In this document: piece by piece, positions 21,961-34,047 of the stretch | Position numbering within the stretch: position 1 is the stretch's first letter | How the letters are laid out: each line of letters opens with the position of its first letter | Source of the DNA: Dipteronia dyeriana | Taxonomy: Eukaryota > Streptophyta > Magnoliopsida > Sapindales > Sapindaceae | Direction of reading: 5' to 3' | Assembly (NCBI GenBank): GCA_032871835.1 | Contig: CM065300.1 | Span: forward strand, 111,225,088-111,289,087 | DNA length: 64,000 bases | Made by a program: the position numbers and the translations under genes | Notes under the pieces: generated by a model | What the model saw: only the letters and a program-made list of their open reading frames with translations | The model's database searches: none | Told to the model about the DNA's origin: nothing

Positions 21961-23165
21961 ATCTTATGCCGGTTTTTTTTTTGTTTTTAAACCTTCAACA
22001 TTTCATTATTGAGTAGTGTAGTATGTATTAACGGTCTTAACATATATAAATTGTTTTCATTAAATCCTGATAATATATTCAGACCATTCTTTTCAATAAT
22101 AAAAGACTTATTGTTAAAAGAAACAGAATATGACTGCTCTAATAATTCAGAAACGGAAATCAAATTCCATACAAATCCAGGAATATAAAAAACATTGTTC
22201 AATAATAAGAAACTATTATTATTACAAAAATGCAATCTTATTGCTCCCACTGCTTTGACCGACTCGACATCACCAGACCCCGCACGCATTATGAAGGCTC
22301 CCTCATCTGGCTACGTTCAAGAATCAGTCCACTGCAAAGAAGAACAAACATGGTTAGTGGACACTAAATCAACTATCCAATGTGAAGAATCATCATCCAC
22401 TAAACAAGATTCAAGAACAAGTAAATCATATTTACATTTCTTGGACTTCTTCTTGCCTTGGAGTTTCTTGGGCTTGAGCTTGCCTGTCTCCTTCCCAATA
22501 GACCTCTTCCTCTTCTTAATATTGGGGAAGGTGGTTCAAAAACATTTGCCTCACCAGTCTTAACCTTGTTATCCTTAGTCAAGGACTCAAAGATAATGAG
22601 CTCAATAAGCAACAGTGTGAGACTGAACCTTAACTTGTTCATCCCGTAGTTGCTCTTAAACTGATCGAAACTCTTCAAAAGAGTTATCAATATGATTCTC
22701 ACTTGACTGGGTGTTTGTCAATTTCCCTTCCATTTACTTCTACCATGTTGAAGTAGGATATCATGCTTAGGACATGTTCCCGAATTGATATACCTTCGTT
22801 CGTACGAGCGAGCAAAGTGGAATACATCTTCGTGTCACTTTTGCTCGGAGGGCTACCCAAACATAACTTGCAATGACTCTAATATTTTGAATGCTGAAGT
22901 CATTGTTTCAAGCTTTGTGACAAGCGCGTATGTCATAGAAGCCAACAGATATGTTCGGGCTTTCTCCTCAGATGAGATCTATCGCACGTATGTCTAACGA
23001 ACTCTTTACGAGGCATAAGTAGCAGGCGTTGGAGGATATTCTCTGTAAGCACAAACTTGAGGTCTTAAGTGATCAATTTTGCATTAAAATTAAGTTTCCA
23101 CTTAGTGTAGTTATCACCAGTTAATTTGTCATTTGTAAGAATCTGTAGTGATACAGGAGACATAA
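21961..23165 (-). pseudogene. gag: Copia B gag and protease
   Basis: Homologous to copia A 12,100-13,423. Open pieces: 21,987-22,289 (LHFCNNNSFLLLNN, LYMLRPLIHTTLL) and 22,400-22,702 (KSFDQFKSNYGMNKLRFSL). The zinc-knuckle region seen in A is deleted: the sequence jumps from the Lys-rich linker (about 22,450) to the segment after the knuckle. The gag start is near 23,160, again preceded by a TTTATTTTAG-like sequence. Confidence 0.85.
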
Positions 23166-24869
23166 TTGCTAAAATAAATATAGCATTCTTTTAGTCATTT
23201 ATTAAAAACTAGTGCGAGTGTTTTGGCATAAATTTAAACATGATGCATGAACATTATTAACAAACTAGAACTACTCTAAAACTAGTTACTATACCATGAC
23301 AATTCAACATACCGCAAAGAAGTGCCGCCTTAGAGTCGGTCAAGTCTTTGCATGTTGAACCGAGACATTCTCAATCAAATGATATTCTAGAATAACTCTT
23401 ATTCCATATCATTCAACCATCGTTTATTCAGTCAAGTTTTTTATTGACAAAACTAAATCAAAACATTCACGAGTGTAACCCACCATTTCAGATCTTACGA
23501 GCTTAACTCGAGAATTACCGCCTTAGGGTCTGTCAATCCCAAAATACCTTCAGAAATCCTATATGTTAGGAAGTAAACCTTGGTATTAATCTTTGTGGAA
23601 ACCCTGCTTAGGGAGGACGAAAGCAAAGCCGTCAAAGGGTCCCACTCAAATCTCACGGTGTTGAACTAATGATGAAGACTGCGGGATATATATGTCATAA
23701 ATCCCTCTCCCGCTCACTATTTCAAAACTAGGGTTTTTTATTATTTGTTAATGCACGTAGATTGTACAGGATCAAATGGCTAACTTTAATTAAGTTGTTT
23801 AGCACATTAACTAATTAGAATCAAATTCTAATTAACTAATAAATTATTCATGATTTTTAACTATTAAACATCTAATTTATTAGTGAATAATCTAAGCTTT
23901 TTTAAACTATTTACTAAGGTCAGATTATTATGATAGTGTTTACCAAGTTTTAACAATTAAAACTCTAACACTTTATTCGGTTCATTAATTATTAGGCTAT
24001 TAATCATGGATTTGGATCCTCTACTGAGCTGATCTTTTTCCTGATGTTTTTAAAACATATGATTGGTTGTTAGTAAAATGGTTATGGATACCAATCACAT
24101 CTGAACCACACATTCATTGCAATGCTTATGTGTCATGAGTTTATATGAGATCAGGAAAAAGATCAGATCAGTAGAGGATCTAAATTCATTATTCATATTA
24201 ATCCTAATTACAATAAATGACTATATTAATCTAGCTTATTAAACTCTTTAATAACCAAATTAATAATTAATGAGAATTACCAAGTTTTCTACCTATTAAA
24301 AAACTAATCTTATTTTCATAGCCAATTATATATTTACCTATTTTATTCATATTTTAAAAAATACATAAATATTAGGCTATGATGCATGTATGACATATCA
24401 AATATATTTGTGTAGGCATATCTAATCTAAATGACATACGTATGCATGACAATCCTTTTATCATCACATAATATAAAACATACTTGAATTGACCGAGTAC
24501 TGTGGATTATTTAACCTAAAGAAAAATTGAAATCTAAAAGCATTCTTTTGTCATCTTGTAATTTCCGAGTCTTCCAGTCTCTTCAGGTCACTCTGGCTCA
24601 TCTAATGCATCATTCTTAGTGATTTTTCAAGTTCTTCCATATAGGTTATAATTAAATTTATTTACAATACAATTACAGTAACTTTTTAAAAAAAAAATAC
24701 AACCCTTGAACTCTAAATCAACAGTACCATATAATTAACGATCAATCATGTTTTTATAAATTAACAAATTTAATACATATACAAAAACAACATACAGTCA
24801 ATTTAACTGTGCCTACACAATCATACATACAGAAGCATTGAAAAAAAATTCTTGTTCCGAAAAACTAGG
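23166..24869 (-). other. Copia B untranslated leader
   Basis: Aligns with the copia A leader. The duplicated motif of A is present at 23,324-23,343 (GCCGCCTTAGAGTCGGTCAA) and 23,517-23,536 (ACCGCCTTAGGGTCTGTCAA). It is interrupted by a 180-bp MITE at 24,008-24,187. Confidence 0.7.
23999..24196. mobile_element. 180-bp Mutator-like MITE with 9-bp target duplication
   Basis: The element is 24,008-24,187. Its first and last 38 bases are inverted repeats with three mismatches, both arms holding GATCCTCTACTGA and CTGATCTTTTTCCTGAT. Flanks are ATTAATCAT (23,999-24,007) and ATTATTCAT (24,188-24,196), a 9-bp duplication with one mismatch. The copia A leader near 14,264-14,280 shows the unoccupied site, confirming a clean insertion. 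Long inverted repeats plus a 9-bp duplication fit Mutator-like elements. It has no coding capacity. Confidence 0.85.
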
Positions 24870-24882
24870 CTCTAATACAAAT
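24870..24882 (-). other. Copia B degenerate primer-binding site
   Basis: Position equivalent to the copia A site; the minus strand reads ATTTGTATTAGAG where ATTGGTATCAGAG is expected. The changes agree with the age of copia B. Confidence 0.7.
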
Positions 24883-26760
24883 TATTGGAATCCCGTTTAC
24901 TGGTAACGCAGTGAAAATAGGTTTAATTTTTTTTTATACAGATCGTAAACAATTTGGGACCAGAGAACTTGAGATTATAATTTTTTTAGAACTTATACAT
25001 ATAAAATTATTACAATATTAACATATATGTATAAACAAGAAATTGAAATCAATAATCAAAAGAAGAGAAGAAACCAATTCTTCATACTTACGTAAGAGGC
25101 TCATTAACTTTACGATATGTCTTCCATGAGTTTCATGCACAAAAGCATACAATCAATTTTATGTTTTCTTTTTGTTCACTATGCAACACTTGCATCGATG
25201 CACACACTCAAACCAAAACAATCGGTTTTGTATTTTCTTTTCTTTTCTTTACTTTAAAATCACGCACACACTTGCACAATACTTAGCAAGCACTGATGTG
25301 TTTTTCTCTTTCTAATATTAGTTGATCTAATCAGTTTTCAAAGAAACAATATATATCAAATATTTTTTTTTTATCTTTTAAAAAAATAATCATATCTTTT
25401 TTTGATTTTTATAAAATCTTTTAATTGATATCTCATATCTTTTTTTTTTAAAGATAATTAAATATTTATTTAGAATTTAAATACTTTAAATTCAATTTTA
25501 AATATTTAATTTATTAAAATAAAGTAATCATATTATCTTATTCTATTTGAATCAAATATCAAATAATACCCTCTATTTAGTGATTAATAACATAATTAAA
25601 CGATCTCATTATTTAATTTATTTAATCACCATTATCCATTAATTAAATAATCTCATTATTCAATTAATTTCTGAATAAATACATGCCATATTTGTAACAC
25701 AATTAATTGGATAATCCAATTAATTAATTGTGACCCTTGTAACCTAAATCGATCGGGCTAGCAAGGGGACTTATTGGACCCACAATATTTTGAGCTCCTA
25801 TAATCCTCGAAATCACTAATTAAACTCTTTATTTAATATTCCTTGATTATTAACTCTGGTGTTATTCCACTAAAAACTCGAAGCTACACTCTCTCAACTG
25901 TAGACGCTTTTACACAGACCGATACAACTTGGTGTCCATCGATATAGCTGTTACACATGGTGTGATCCTCAACCGTAGTTCATAATTAGAGCTGGGTCGT
26001 AATGTTCGTTATACCTCTCTAATTACATATGTCCTTTAAGTACCGTTGATTCTCTAATGAACAATAAATTATATTTCCTCACAGAATTAGAAGACCGTTC
26101 ATATTGTCCAAGCCCCCGAATCAACCCTTAAGGGAATTACCATCTACTTCTCACAAGAAGGAGTGAATTCCACTATTTTTTACAAACCTTCCCAGCTAGA
26201 AGCCATACTGCAATCCCAACATATTGAGCATATTGATTAGAAATTGCTTCTGATCTCACCCACTGTATATCAAAGACCAAGATCGAACCTGAGGGAGTCG
26301 ATAAAACACTCAGAATTAAAAGCACCTACATATATCCATTATTAGTTGATATATATTTGAATCTCATTGGTATATGGATCTTGGTGAGAGATTTATATAG
26401 ATCAAGGCCCAGTTCTATATGATCACATCATACAAGGTGCCTTCATTCTCATATCTTCCTCTGAATGATTCAAGATAGAATCACCATACATTAAGGAATG
26501 AACCACAACTATAGATTAACAGTAAATAAAGTACCTAACTTTATTTGCTATCGATGAACCCTTTAGATTGCACGTCTCTTACTGTATCCATCCATATATG
26601 ACATTCATATACACAGTTCAAGATTACATCCGGCAGTCTAGGATGTTTATATTTGCAAAAGTTCAAAAATAAACAACACAACAAGAATGAATTAAACTTT
26701 TCTTTCATTTATTTAATAAATCCATTTACAAATTACACATTTAGGGAAAAAACCCCAACA
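24883..26760 (-). repeat. Copia B 5' LTR
   Basis: 1,878 bp, homologous to the copia A LTR from the TGTTGG edge (here TATTGG) to the shared CCCCAACA end at 26,760. Diagnostic shared blocks include the ctaaatcgatcgggctagca phrase and the long stretch around 25,900-26,300. The partner LTR is not in the window because copia A and Tat1 occupy that side. Confidence 0.9.
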
Positions 26761-27640
26761 CTTCAAATTCAATAGCACTTTAAAGGTATATCACTTAGCA
26801 CTTTGCTTAACTCTTTAAAGAGACTTAGTTGCACACATACATTCTTTTCTCATACTTGCATACTCATCTTGCATTGTGCCTTACTGCTTTCTTGTGTGCA
26901 TTCCTTGTATGCTTGGTGTGTAATTTTTTATCATTGATATCCCCATTCATGGCACTAAGGTCATTGCACGGGTATGCTACTCGTGCATGAACCGCACAAT
27001 GGCCTAAGTGTGTTTTTTACACCTATCTGTGTCTCTCTGTCCAGTGCTTTGCGTAACCATTTTATGTTGGTGCTACGACGATCTGTGAGCGGGTAGGCTA
27101 CCCATAATGTACACGAATAATGGTATTGGCATGCTTTTTTGTTTCTCAGGCTTGTGCATATGCATGTGTCATACGTTAGTCTCTAACCGCACAATAATCG
27201 CATACAGAGGCTTAGTGTTCACAGGGTGCCATTTACACGGGTTGTACGTGAGTCTTTTACCCGCGCAGTAACCCACACATTACTCTATTTCTGAAGTATT
27301 TTTAGGCTTTCTTTTAGTGTCGTTTTTAACCCTATAAATTAATCGTCTTCTTCCCCATTTCTACCTAGAGCTCTGAAATTAAAACCCCTTGAGAGAAAAA
27401 TTGATTCCTATTGAGAGAGAGCACAAATAAACCATTTTGACTCTGCCACGCTTCAATCCATGAGCATCTAACATCATCCTTGCATCTTCCAAGCATGGTT
27501 CTTTTTTGTCTTTGACTAGGTAATCTCTACATGTCCTAGAATCTCTTGTTTAATTCTTAAGACATGTTTGCCTAGGTTTAGCATTTACGGTTGATTAAAT
27601 GCATGTCTTTGAGTTTAATTACATTTTGAAATATTTCAGA
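26761..27640 (+). other. Unclassified LTR-like or promoter-like block
   Basis: No ORF of note. It is less AT-rich than its surroundings and carries several related modules with CGGGT...CTACTCGTGC, GGGTAGGCTACCC and AACCGCACAATA at about 26,967, 27,088, 27,172 and 27,235. A TATA-like CCTATAAATTAATC lies at 27,331-27,344, followed by a CTCTGAAATTAAAACCCC stretch. This looks like the U3-R part of an LTR on the plus strand, possibly of an Athila-type element, but no second copy is in the window. Confidence 0.3.
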
Positions 27641-27671
27641 CACGGTTAAATTGCTCAACCGACATCCATGC

Positions 27672-27797
27672 TCATTCGTCTATAGACCTGATGCAAGCCT
27701 TTATCCTTAACTTCCAAAACCCATAATTATATCCTTTAAGAATTAGTGGTCTAGAGTTTGAAGCTCCTTCGAACATGGCATCTTCTAGAAGATCCAT
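27672..27797 (-). pseudogene. gag: Sirevirus gag N-terminal fragment
   Basis: A 41-codon open segment starting at ATG 27,797, ending at a TGA at 27,672; the homology runs a few codons further. It encodes RPLILKGYNYGFWKLRIKAC followed by IRSID, the conserved start of copia Gag (normally xxxGxNYxxWKxRMxxFIxS). It lies 68 bp inside the primer-binding site and so is in the correct place for gag. The rest of gag is missing: the sequence changes to the promoter-like block at about 27,640. Confidence 0.75.
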
Positions 27798-27864
27798 TGG
27801 TCTAAAAACCCAGCAATCAACCAAGAGTGTAGCCTAAATGTTGTTAAGTTCTGTCTAACGACTT

Positions 27865-27878
27865 GCTCTGATACCAAA
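27865..27878 (-). other. Sirevirus primer-binding site
   Basis: Minus strand TTTGGTATCAGAGC, complementary to initiator tRNA-Met, abutting the TGAAACTGTACAAAC end of LTR C3. Confidence 0.88.
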
Positions 27879-28005
27879 TGAAACTGTACAAACATAGTTA
27901 AATTGCCTTAGGCTAACCTATAGTAGGGTGAATAGGTTTTTACACATTTTCCAATCCCTTAAAACAAACTTATGTTTATCCCTCTAGTTGGATTAAATAA
28001 CAGTA
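27879..28005 (-). repeat. LTR C3, 3' edge of a Sirevirus LTR
   Basis: Aligns with the first 110-120 bp of LTR C1: tgaaa...gttaaat...ggctaacct...ggtgaataggt, then the tatccctctag block. The G-run of C1 is reduced here to GGG. Similarity fades at about 28,000. With the adjacent PBS and gag start, it is the 5' edge of a Sirevirus on the minus strand. Confidence 0.78.
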
Positions 28006-28929
28006 CGTACGATAATTGTTACATGTATATTTTATTGGCTGTACATGCCACTGACAGGTAAGACAATCCTCTAATGAGATTGTTATATGAGCATCTGAGC
28101 TAGCATATAGAAGACACTATCTGTGACATTACTATGGAACAAGAGCCCGAGTAAGCCCAAATACGGGTACTCGACAGATTATGTTCTACTCGGGACAGCA
28201 CAAGAAGCCAGATTAAAGATGTTCGATATTCGATCCACATACGTGAATAGCACAAGAAAGAATCTAGAATCACACTCCGGTATGCAAACATCTATATTTC
28301 ATCTACCGAATCAATGAAGGAAAGAGTTTATAAAGTTTTTAGAAGGATAAAACACCAAACAAGAAGCGAGTCCAAGTTAAGTAATAACTCTATTCTTCTA
28401 CATGCGCTGATCGGTTGTGGTTGTGCCAGAACCAGATGCGCTAACAGGCGTTAGGAACTCAAATCCTATCAACCAGATTGGGGGTACAACGTCCAACCAG
28501 GACGAGGATCATGAAACACCCATAGAAGAATGGCCCCACCAAAGATGAAACCACAGTCAAACAGGCCATGATAGGCACCATAAATACGGCTGGTGAAGAG
28601 ATCGGTCATTGTAATCAGAAGACAGTGACAAACATCATCGTAATTGTCGCCATGGAACCACACACCTACAAGGGTTAGCCCATGAGGCTTGGAGGCAAGA
28701 TGAAGAGGAGTTGATGACTGCTTTGATAGTCACATGACGGGTCGACCATCGGGGAGAACCGGTGGACGATAGGGATGTCGTTATTCAGAGCCTGACCCGA
28801 GAAGTCAAGAACAACAAGCGTCAAATGGTGTCTGAAGTTGATTAGGCGATACAGATATAATAAATTATCTTACGATGATTCTGATAGCCCTTCTACTAGA
28901 AACAATCTACGAAGTTGTCTGAAGTTGAC
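28006..28929. other. No recognisable gene; possible Tat2 5' remnant
   Basis: Stands where Tat2 gag would be expected, but I find no gag motif, zinc knuckle, LTR or PBS. Small ORFs (28,100-28,317 on both strands, 28,469-28,663 minus) have no family signature. Purine-rich, frame-broken sequence from 28,700 onward may be decayed gag. Confidence 0.35.
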
Positions 28930-29375
28930 TCACATGGGGTCGACGTCAGACCTAATGACTATCTTATCATTAGTGCCCGAATTGGCGATAGAGAAGTCAG
29001 GAGAATTTTAGTGGACAACGGTAGCTCGTCAGACATCCTTAATGTGACTGTTTATGATCAACTCAGATTGGATAGATAGGACTTACAACCTTTCCATACC
29101 CTGCTCAGAGGATTCAGAGGAGTCGAGGTTAGGTCTCTTGGAACAGTGAAGCTACCTATGAAGATCGAAGTAGCTCCTTGCTAGAAAACAGTGCTACTCG
29201 ACTTTATGGTGGTAGATCTTGACAACTGGCCATATAATACGTTACTAGGTCGACCTTTCCTAAACAAAACAAAGGCGGTAACAGTAACCTACTCCATGAT
29301 AATTAAATTCCTGACTAAATGGGGGGACAAGAATAATCAAGGGGTTGTAGGAGATGGCCAGAAGAGCTAACCTCT
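28930..29375 (+). pseudogene. pol: Tat2 protease
   Basis: Aspartic protease: HGVDV...ILVDNGSSSDIL near 28,990-29,045 is the Tat-type active site (DNGSS), followed by LRGFRGVEV, GTVKLPMKIEV and NTLLGRPFLNKTKAV (the flap and C-terminal GRP motif). Two in-frame stops (near 29,080 and 29,185) break it. It precedes the Tat2 RT in the right order. Confidence 0.85.
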
Positions 29376-30271
29376 CAGTTTACAAAGATAGAGATAATAG
29401 TAAACACCAAGTATGCACTTTAACTTAACCATATCAGATTAAGCAAGAAGAATCACTGTTTTTGAGTTCGATCTAAGGGAGGAACCAGAAACAACAAATA
29501 ATGAACCAACAGATGAAGTGGTCTTCAAAGAAGATGAGCCGAATAGGAATATCAAAATTGGAGCCAACTTAGAAAAGAAGGTCAAACTAGATCTTATCAA
29601 TTTGCTCAGAGAATAAAAAGATGTGTTCGTATGGAGTCATGAAGACATGGTGGGGATGGACGCACGAGTAACATCACATCACTTGACGGTGGATCCGAAT
29701 GCCAGACATGTGACACGAAAAAGAAGATATTTCAAATTGAAAGAGGTCAGGCGATCAAGCAGAAGGTGAAGAAGTTACTTACTGTAGGGTCAATCTGAGA
29801 AATCAACTATCCTCAACGGGTAACAAAAGTGGTTTTCGTCCATAAGAAGAATGGCCAATGGAGGATGTGAGTGGATTTAACGGATCAGAACAAAACCCAA
29901 AAGATAGTTTTCCACTCCCGAGAATAGACCAATTGGTCGATGTTACATCAGGTCAGGAATTACTCAGTTTTATTGATGCTTATTTGGGATACAGTCAAAT
30001 CCGGATGAAGAAAAAATAGCATTCACGACCGATCAGGTATGTACTGTTATACAGAGATGCCCTTTGGGCTAAAATATGTTGGGGCCACATATCAAAGATT
30101 GGCCAACAGAATTTTCGCTTGTCAAATAGGAAGAAATATGAAAGTGTACATAGACGACATGTTGACCAAAAGTATTTCAGCAGGCGAACATGCTTCGGAC
30201 CTACGTGAAACAATCTATATCTTGAGAAGGTATCAGATGAATTTAAATTCGAGCAAGTGCCTATTCGGATT
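29376..30271 (+). pseudogene. pol: Tat2 reverse transcriptase, N-terminal part
   Basis: Starts with the acidic spacer typical of gypsy RT (VFVWSHEDMVGMDARV near 29,625). The palm is frameshifted (29,750-30,040), then the frame at 30,039-30,271 gives TEMPFGLKYVGATYQR and the intact catalytic motif VYIDDM at 30,144-30,161, ending at LNSSKCLFG. Here solo LTR D1 interrupts; the RT resumes at 33,328. Confidence 0.88.
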
Positions 30272-33200
30272 TGTTGGGATTATGCTCGATAGCAAGAGTG
30301 TAATAATGTATTTGACAATATTTTCAAATCAATAAAGTGATTTCTAGTTTAACAAATCTTATAGCATTTACGGTTTAATTATTATAATTGTCAAAATTAA
30401 ATAATCATAAGGTCAAAAAACTATGAGAAAAGAAGAAGTGTTCATAAATCTAGATAAAGGTTAGGCGCATTTATCTTGTTAAAGTTGTAGATTCTTTTGA
30501 TAGCATTTGAATGGGATCAAATTTGTTAAAATCATCAAAGTGTGGTGTCTTTGGGCAAAAGAATCTAGTACAGTGGGTGCACTGAATTGGATCACAATGA
30601 AATACTTTATCTAGAACCGTTAATGGATAAAAGCTTTCATTTGAAGACAATCGGAGAGTCTATCTCAATGCTGAGATATAAGATGGACTTACGGTTGCAA
30701 GTGTTATCATTTGAGCTATCAATGTGTACGATTATATAGCATAGTCTATCCTTGACAGTTTGGTGGTTTTCATTTGTTAATCGATAGAGGACTTAATTTA
30801 TGAATATGGACATCGTGGCTCCATTTATATAATGAGAGTAGAATATCATCATAAGAATGTTTTGAGGTATTGGATATTAAATCTTAATGTTAAGATTTCA
30901 ATAGTGTCTATTGAAACATAGCTTCTGGACAAATCAAAATATCCAATTTCAAAATGTGGTCATGTGAGTAAATATGGTAACTTGGAGAGATATAGGCGGT
31001 CTATGAGCTCTTGGCGATTACTGATATTCTTCAAGAGGAAACACTTTCTCCAATAAGATTGTCTAGGGTATGAATGAGTAACATCAACTTATTCTATCTT
31101 TATTTAAGAGTTCAATTTTAGTTCTTTAGTGGAATAAACTAAAATTAAATAGATCAGACCTAAGTGAATCATTTGTTGATTGTGATTGGGTTGAGTCTAT
31201 TGGAGCTTAAATTTAGATTGCCCGCCAAGATCCCTAATCCATACAAATTTGCATGGATCACTTGATATATTCTACCAAACCAATTTAGGGGTGCTAGCAT
31301 TTGAATGGGATCAAATTTGTTAAAATCATCAAAGTGTGGTGTCTTTGGGCAGTGGGTGCACTGAATTGGATCACAATGAAATACTTTATCTAGAACCGTT
31401 AATGGATAAAAGCTTTCATTTGAAGACAATCGGAGAGTCTATCTCAATGCTGAGATATAAGATGGACTTACGGTTGCAAGTGTTATCATTTGAGCTATCA
31501 ATGTGTACGATTATATAGCATAGTCTATCCTTGACAGTTTGGTGGTTTTCATTTGTTAATCGATAGAGGACTTAATTTATGAATATGGACATCGTGGCTC
31601 CATTTATATAATGAGAGTAGAATATCATCATAAGAATGTTTTGAGGTATTGGATATTAAATCTTAATGTTAAGATTTCAATAGTGTCTATTGAAACATAG
31701 CTTCTGGACAAATCAAAATATCCAATTTCAAAATGTGGTCATGTGAGTAAATATGGTAACTTGGAGAGATATAGGCGGTCTATGAGCTCTTGGCGATTAC
31801 TGATATTCTTCAAGAGGAAACACTTTCTCCAATAAGATTGTCTAGGGTATGAATGAGTAACATCAACTTATTCTATCTTTATTTAAGAGTTCAATTTTAG
31901 TTCTTTAGTGGAATAAACTAAAATTAAATAGATCAGACCTAAGTGAATCATTTGTTGATTGTGATTGGGTTGAGTCTATTGGAGCTTAAATTTAGATTGC
32001 CCGCCAAGATCCCCAATCCATACAAATTTGCATGGATCACTTGATATATTCTACCAAACCAATTTAGGGGTCCATTTAGAATTGTGTTGAAGCATGTGGA
32101 CTTGTTTCTTTTTTGTAAGAATGGGTCTAGTTCACATGTGGACTTTTTATTAAGGTCCAATGGATTTAATAAATTAAGAAAAATAATATATAGGCCCATA
32201 TATATGTGTTGGGTGGTAAGGCTATTTAAAATAGCTTAATTATATTTTTTTTATTTTTTTATTTAATTAAATGGAAATTATTAAATTTGTTGATTAATTA
32301 ATTATTTAACTAAAAGTCAAAATCTTTTTCCTTGTAGGAGATGATCTCCTAAAATTATACTATTGTTAGTAGTATAATTAATATTAAAGACTGTATTAGA
32401 TAAGTAGATAAATAAAAGGAATTATTTATCTAATCAAATTAGGAAGTATTTAATATGGTTACAATCACACTATTGAGTTGGATTAGGAGTCTTGGTGTAT
32501 AAAAGAATTCTTTTTTGAAAAGGGTTCTTGGTCACAAAGTAAATCTACCTAAGGATAGAATTCTTCTTTGAAAATGATTCTTAACTACCCAATAAATCCA
32601 CCTAAGGAAAGGATTTTTGCCAACCAAGTAAATCCTTCATAAGAGAGGATTTATAATCCTAATATTTTTCCAAGTGTAAATTCGGCTAGCCCTATATATA
32701 TAATTTTTGCCAGACATAGAGGAAAAACTTGGAGAGAATTTCAGCCAGCCCTAGTCTTTTTTAGAGAGAAGATTTCGACTACCATAGAATTTTACGGGAG
32801 AAAAATCTAATTTTACTATAGACAAAATTCAATCAACTCTAAGAAATAGTGTGTGATTCGGGAAAGAAGAAAAAGAAGAAAAAACGTTTAATTTTCGATA
32901 GTACACTAGTAGCCTTTATATCAAAAGGTTTTGTGTACAACATCGAATCAAGGTTCACGCGAGTTTCAATCAAATTGATTGATAATTCACAAGTGACCTA
33001 ACGTTCTTTGTTTTCTTCTTAGAAGATTATTGTAACTAAAAAAGAGAAAGATTTTCTTTGTTTCCATCATCAGGTAAACAACTAAAGGGAGAGGGAGCCC
33101 ACACTCTTAGGTGATTCACGTTCGTGATTGGATTAGAAGATCTTATGGAATCAATTCGGCGCTTGTTCAATCGTCACGAGAAAATGGTACGACACTTTTT

Positions 33201-33332
33201 ATATACATCAATTAATCTACGGTTAAGGTTCTTGTTATTGAAAAAGGTAAATTTTTTATTTATACGCAAACCCTAATTTTTTTATTTTCTCACGCTTCCG
33301 TTGCATTTTGAACCGATTTTCCCTACAGGAGT
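30267..33332 (+). mobile_element. Solo LTR D1, with internal tandem duplication
   Basis: LTR of the copia D family at 30,272-33,327 (3,056 bp), TGTTGGGATTATGC to TTTTCCCTACA. Flanks GGATT (30,267-30,271) and GGAGT (33,328-33,332) are a 5-bp duplication with one mismatch. It splits the Tat2 RT exactly between SKCLFG and RFLG-type motifs. The extra length relative to other D LTRs comes from a near-perfect duplication at 30,501-32,065. TATA-like CTATATATATAA lies near 32,692. Confidence 0.92.
30501..32065 (+). repeat. Tandem duplication of about 780 bp inside LTR D1
   Basis: Copy 1 is about 30,501-31,291 and copy 2 about 31,292-32,065, each starting tagcatttgaatgggatcaa. Copy 2 lacks 16 bp next to TCTTTGGGCA. 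Otherwise I see only one substitution (near 31,231 versus 32,013). Other D LTRs carry a single copy of this segment. Confidence 0.92.
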
Positions 33333-34047
33333 TCCTTTAGAAAGGTTCTTAGGTTCTATGTCCATCAGAGGGGGATCAAAGTGAATCATGAAAAGATCCA
33401 AGCCTTTCAAAAAATGACTTCACCAAGGACGTTAAAAGAGGTACAACGCCTGACGGGATGCTTAGCTTTCCTAGGCAATTTCAATTCGAAGGCCACAGAT
33501 AGATGTGCTTCTTTTTTAAAGTGATCAAAAAGGGGAAAGAACTTGAATGGAATGAAGAATGTGAACAGGCATTTCGGAAGATCAAAGGATACTTAGGTCA
33601 GGCTCTAATCCTCTCAAAACCTAAGGTGGGCGAAATACTCTACTTGTACTTGTCTCTTACAGATTTAACTGTAAGCTCGGTTATAGTCAGAACAGAAGAC
33701 AGGATACAGAGGCCAGTGTACTATACCAGCAAGGCTCTTCTTCCAGCTGAAACCAAATACTCATAGGCAGAAAAAATGGCTTTAGCACTGGTTTCGGCAG
33801 CGAGGAAGTTGAGGCCGTACTTTCAGGTATATACAATCAGGGTTTTCACTGATTACCTGCTTAAGTAAATTCTGCAGAAGCCTAAGATTTTAGGGAGATT
33901 AACTGAATGGGAAATCGAGCTGAGCGAATTCGATATTCAGTACATGCCCAGGACAACACTCAAAGCCCAAGCAGTGGCAGATTTCATAGTCGAGTTCACA
34001 GAACCAAATCTGGAAGCAAAAAGAATGTTGGACAGGAGTTTCTCATG
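33328..34047 (+). pseudogene. pol: Tat2 RT C-terminus and RNase H
   Basis: Continues Tat2 RT downstream of D1: FLGSMSIRGG, VQRLTGCLAFLGNFN and ATDRCASFFKVIKKG, then the RT-linked RNase H (LSLTDLTVSSVIVRTE, RIQRPVYYTSKALL) and AEKMALALVSAARKLRPYF. In-frame stops lie at about 33,764 and 33,866. LSEFDIQYMPRTTLKAQAVA is the bridge to the second RNase H. Confidence 0.9.
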
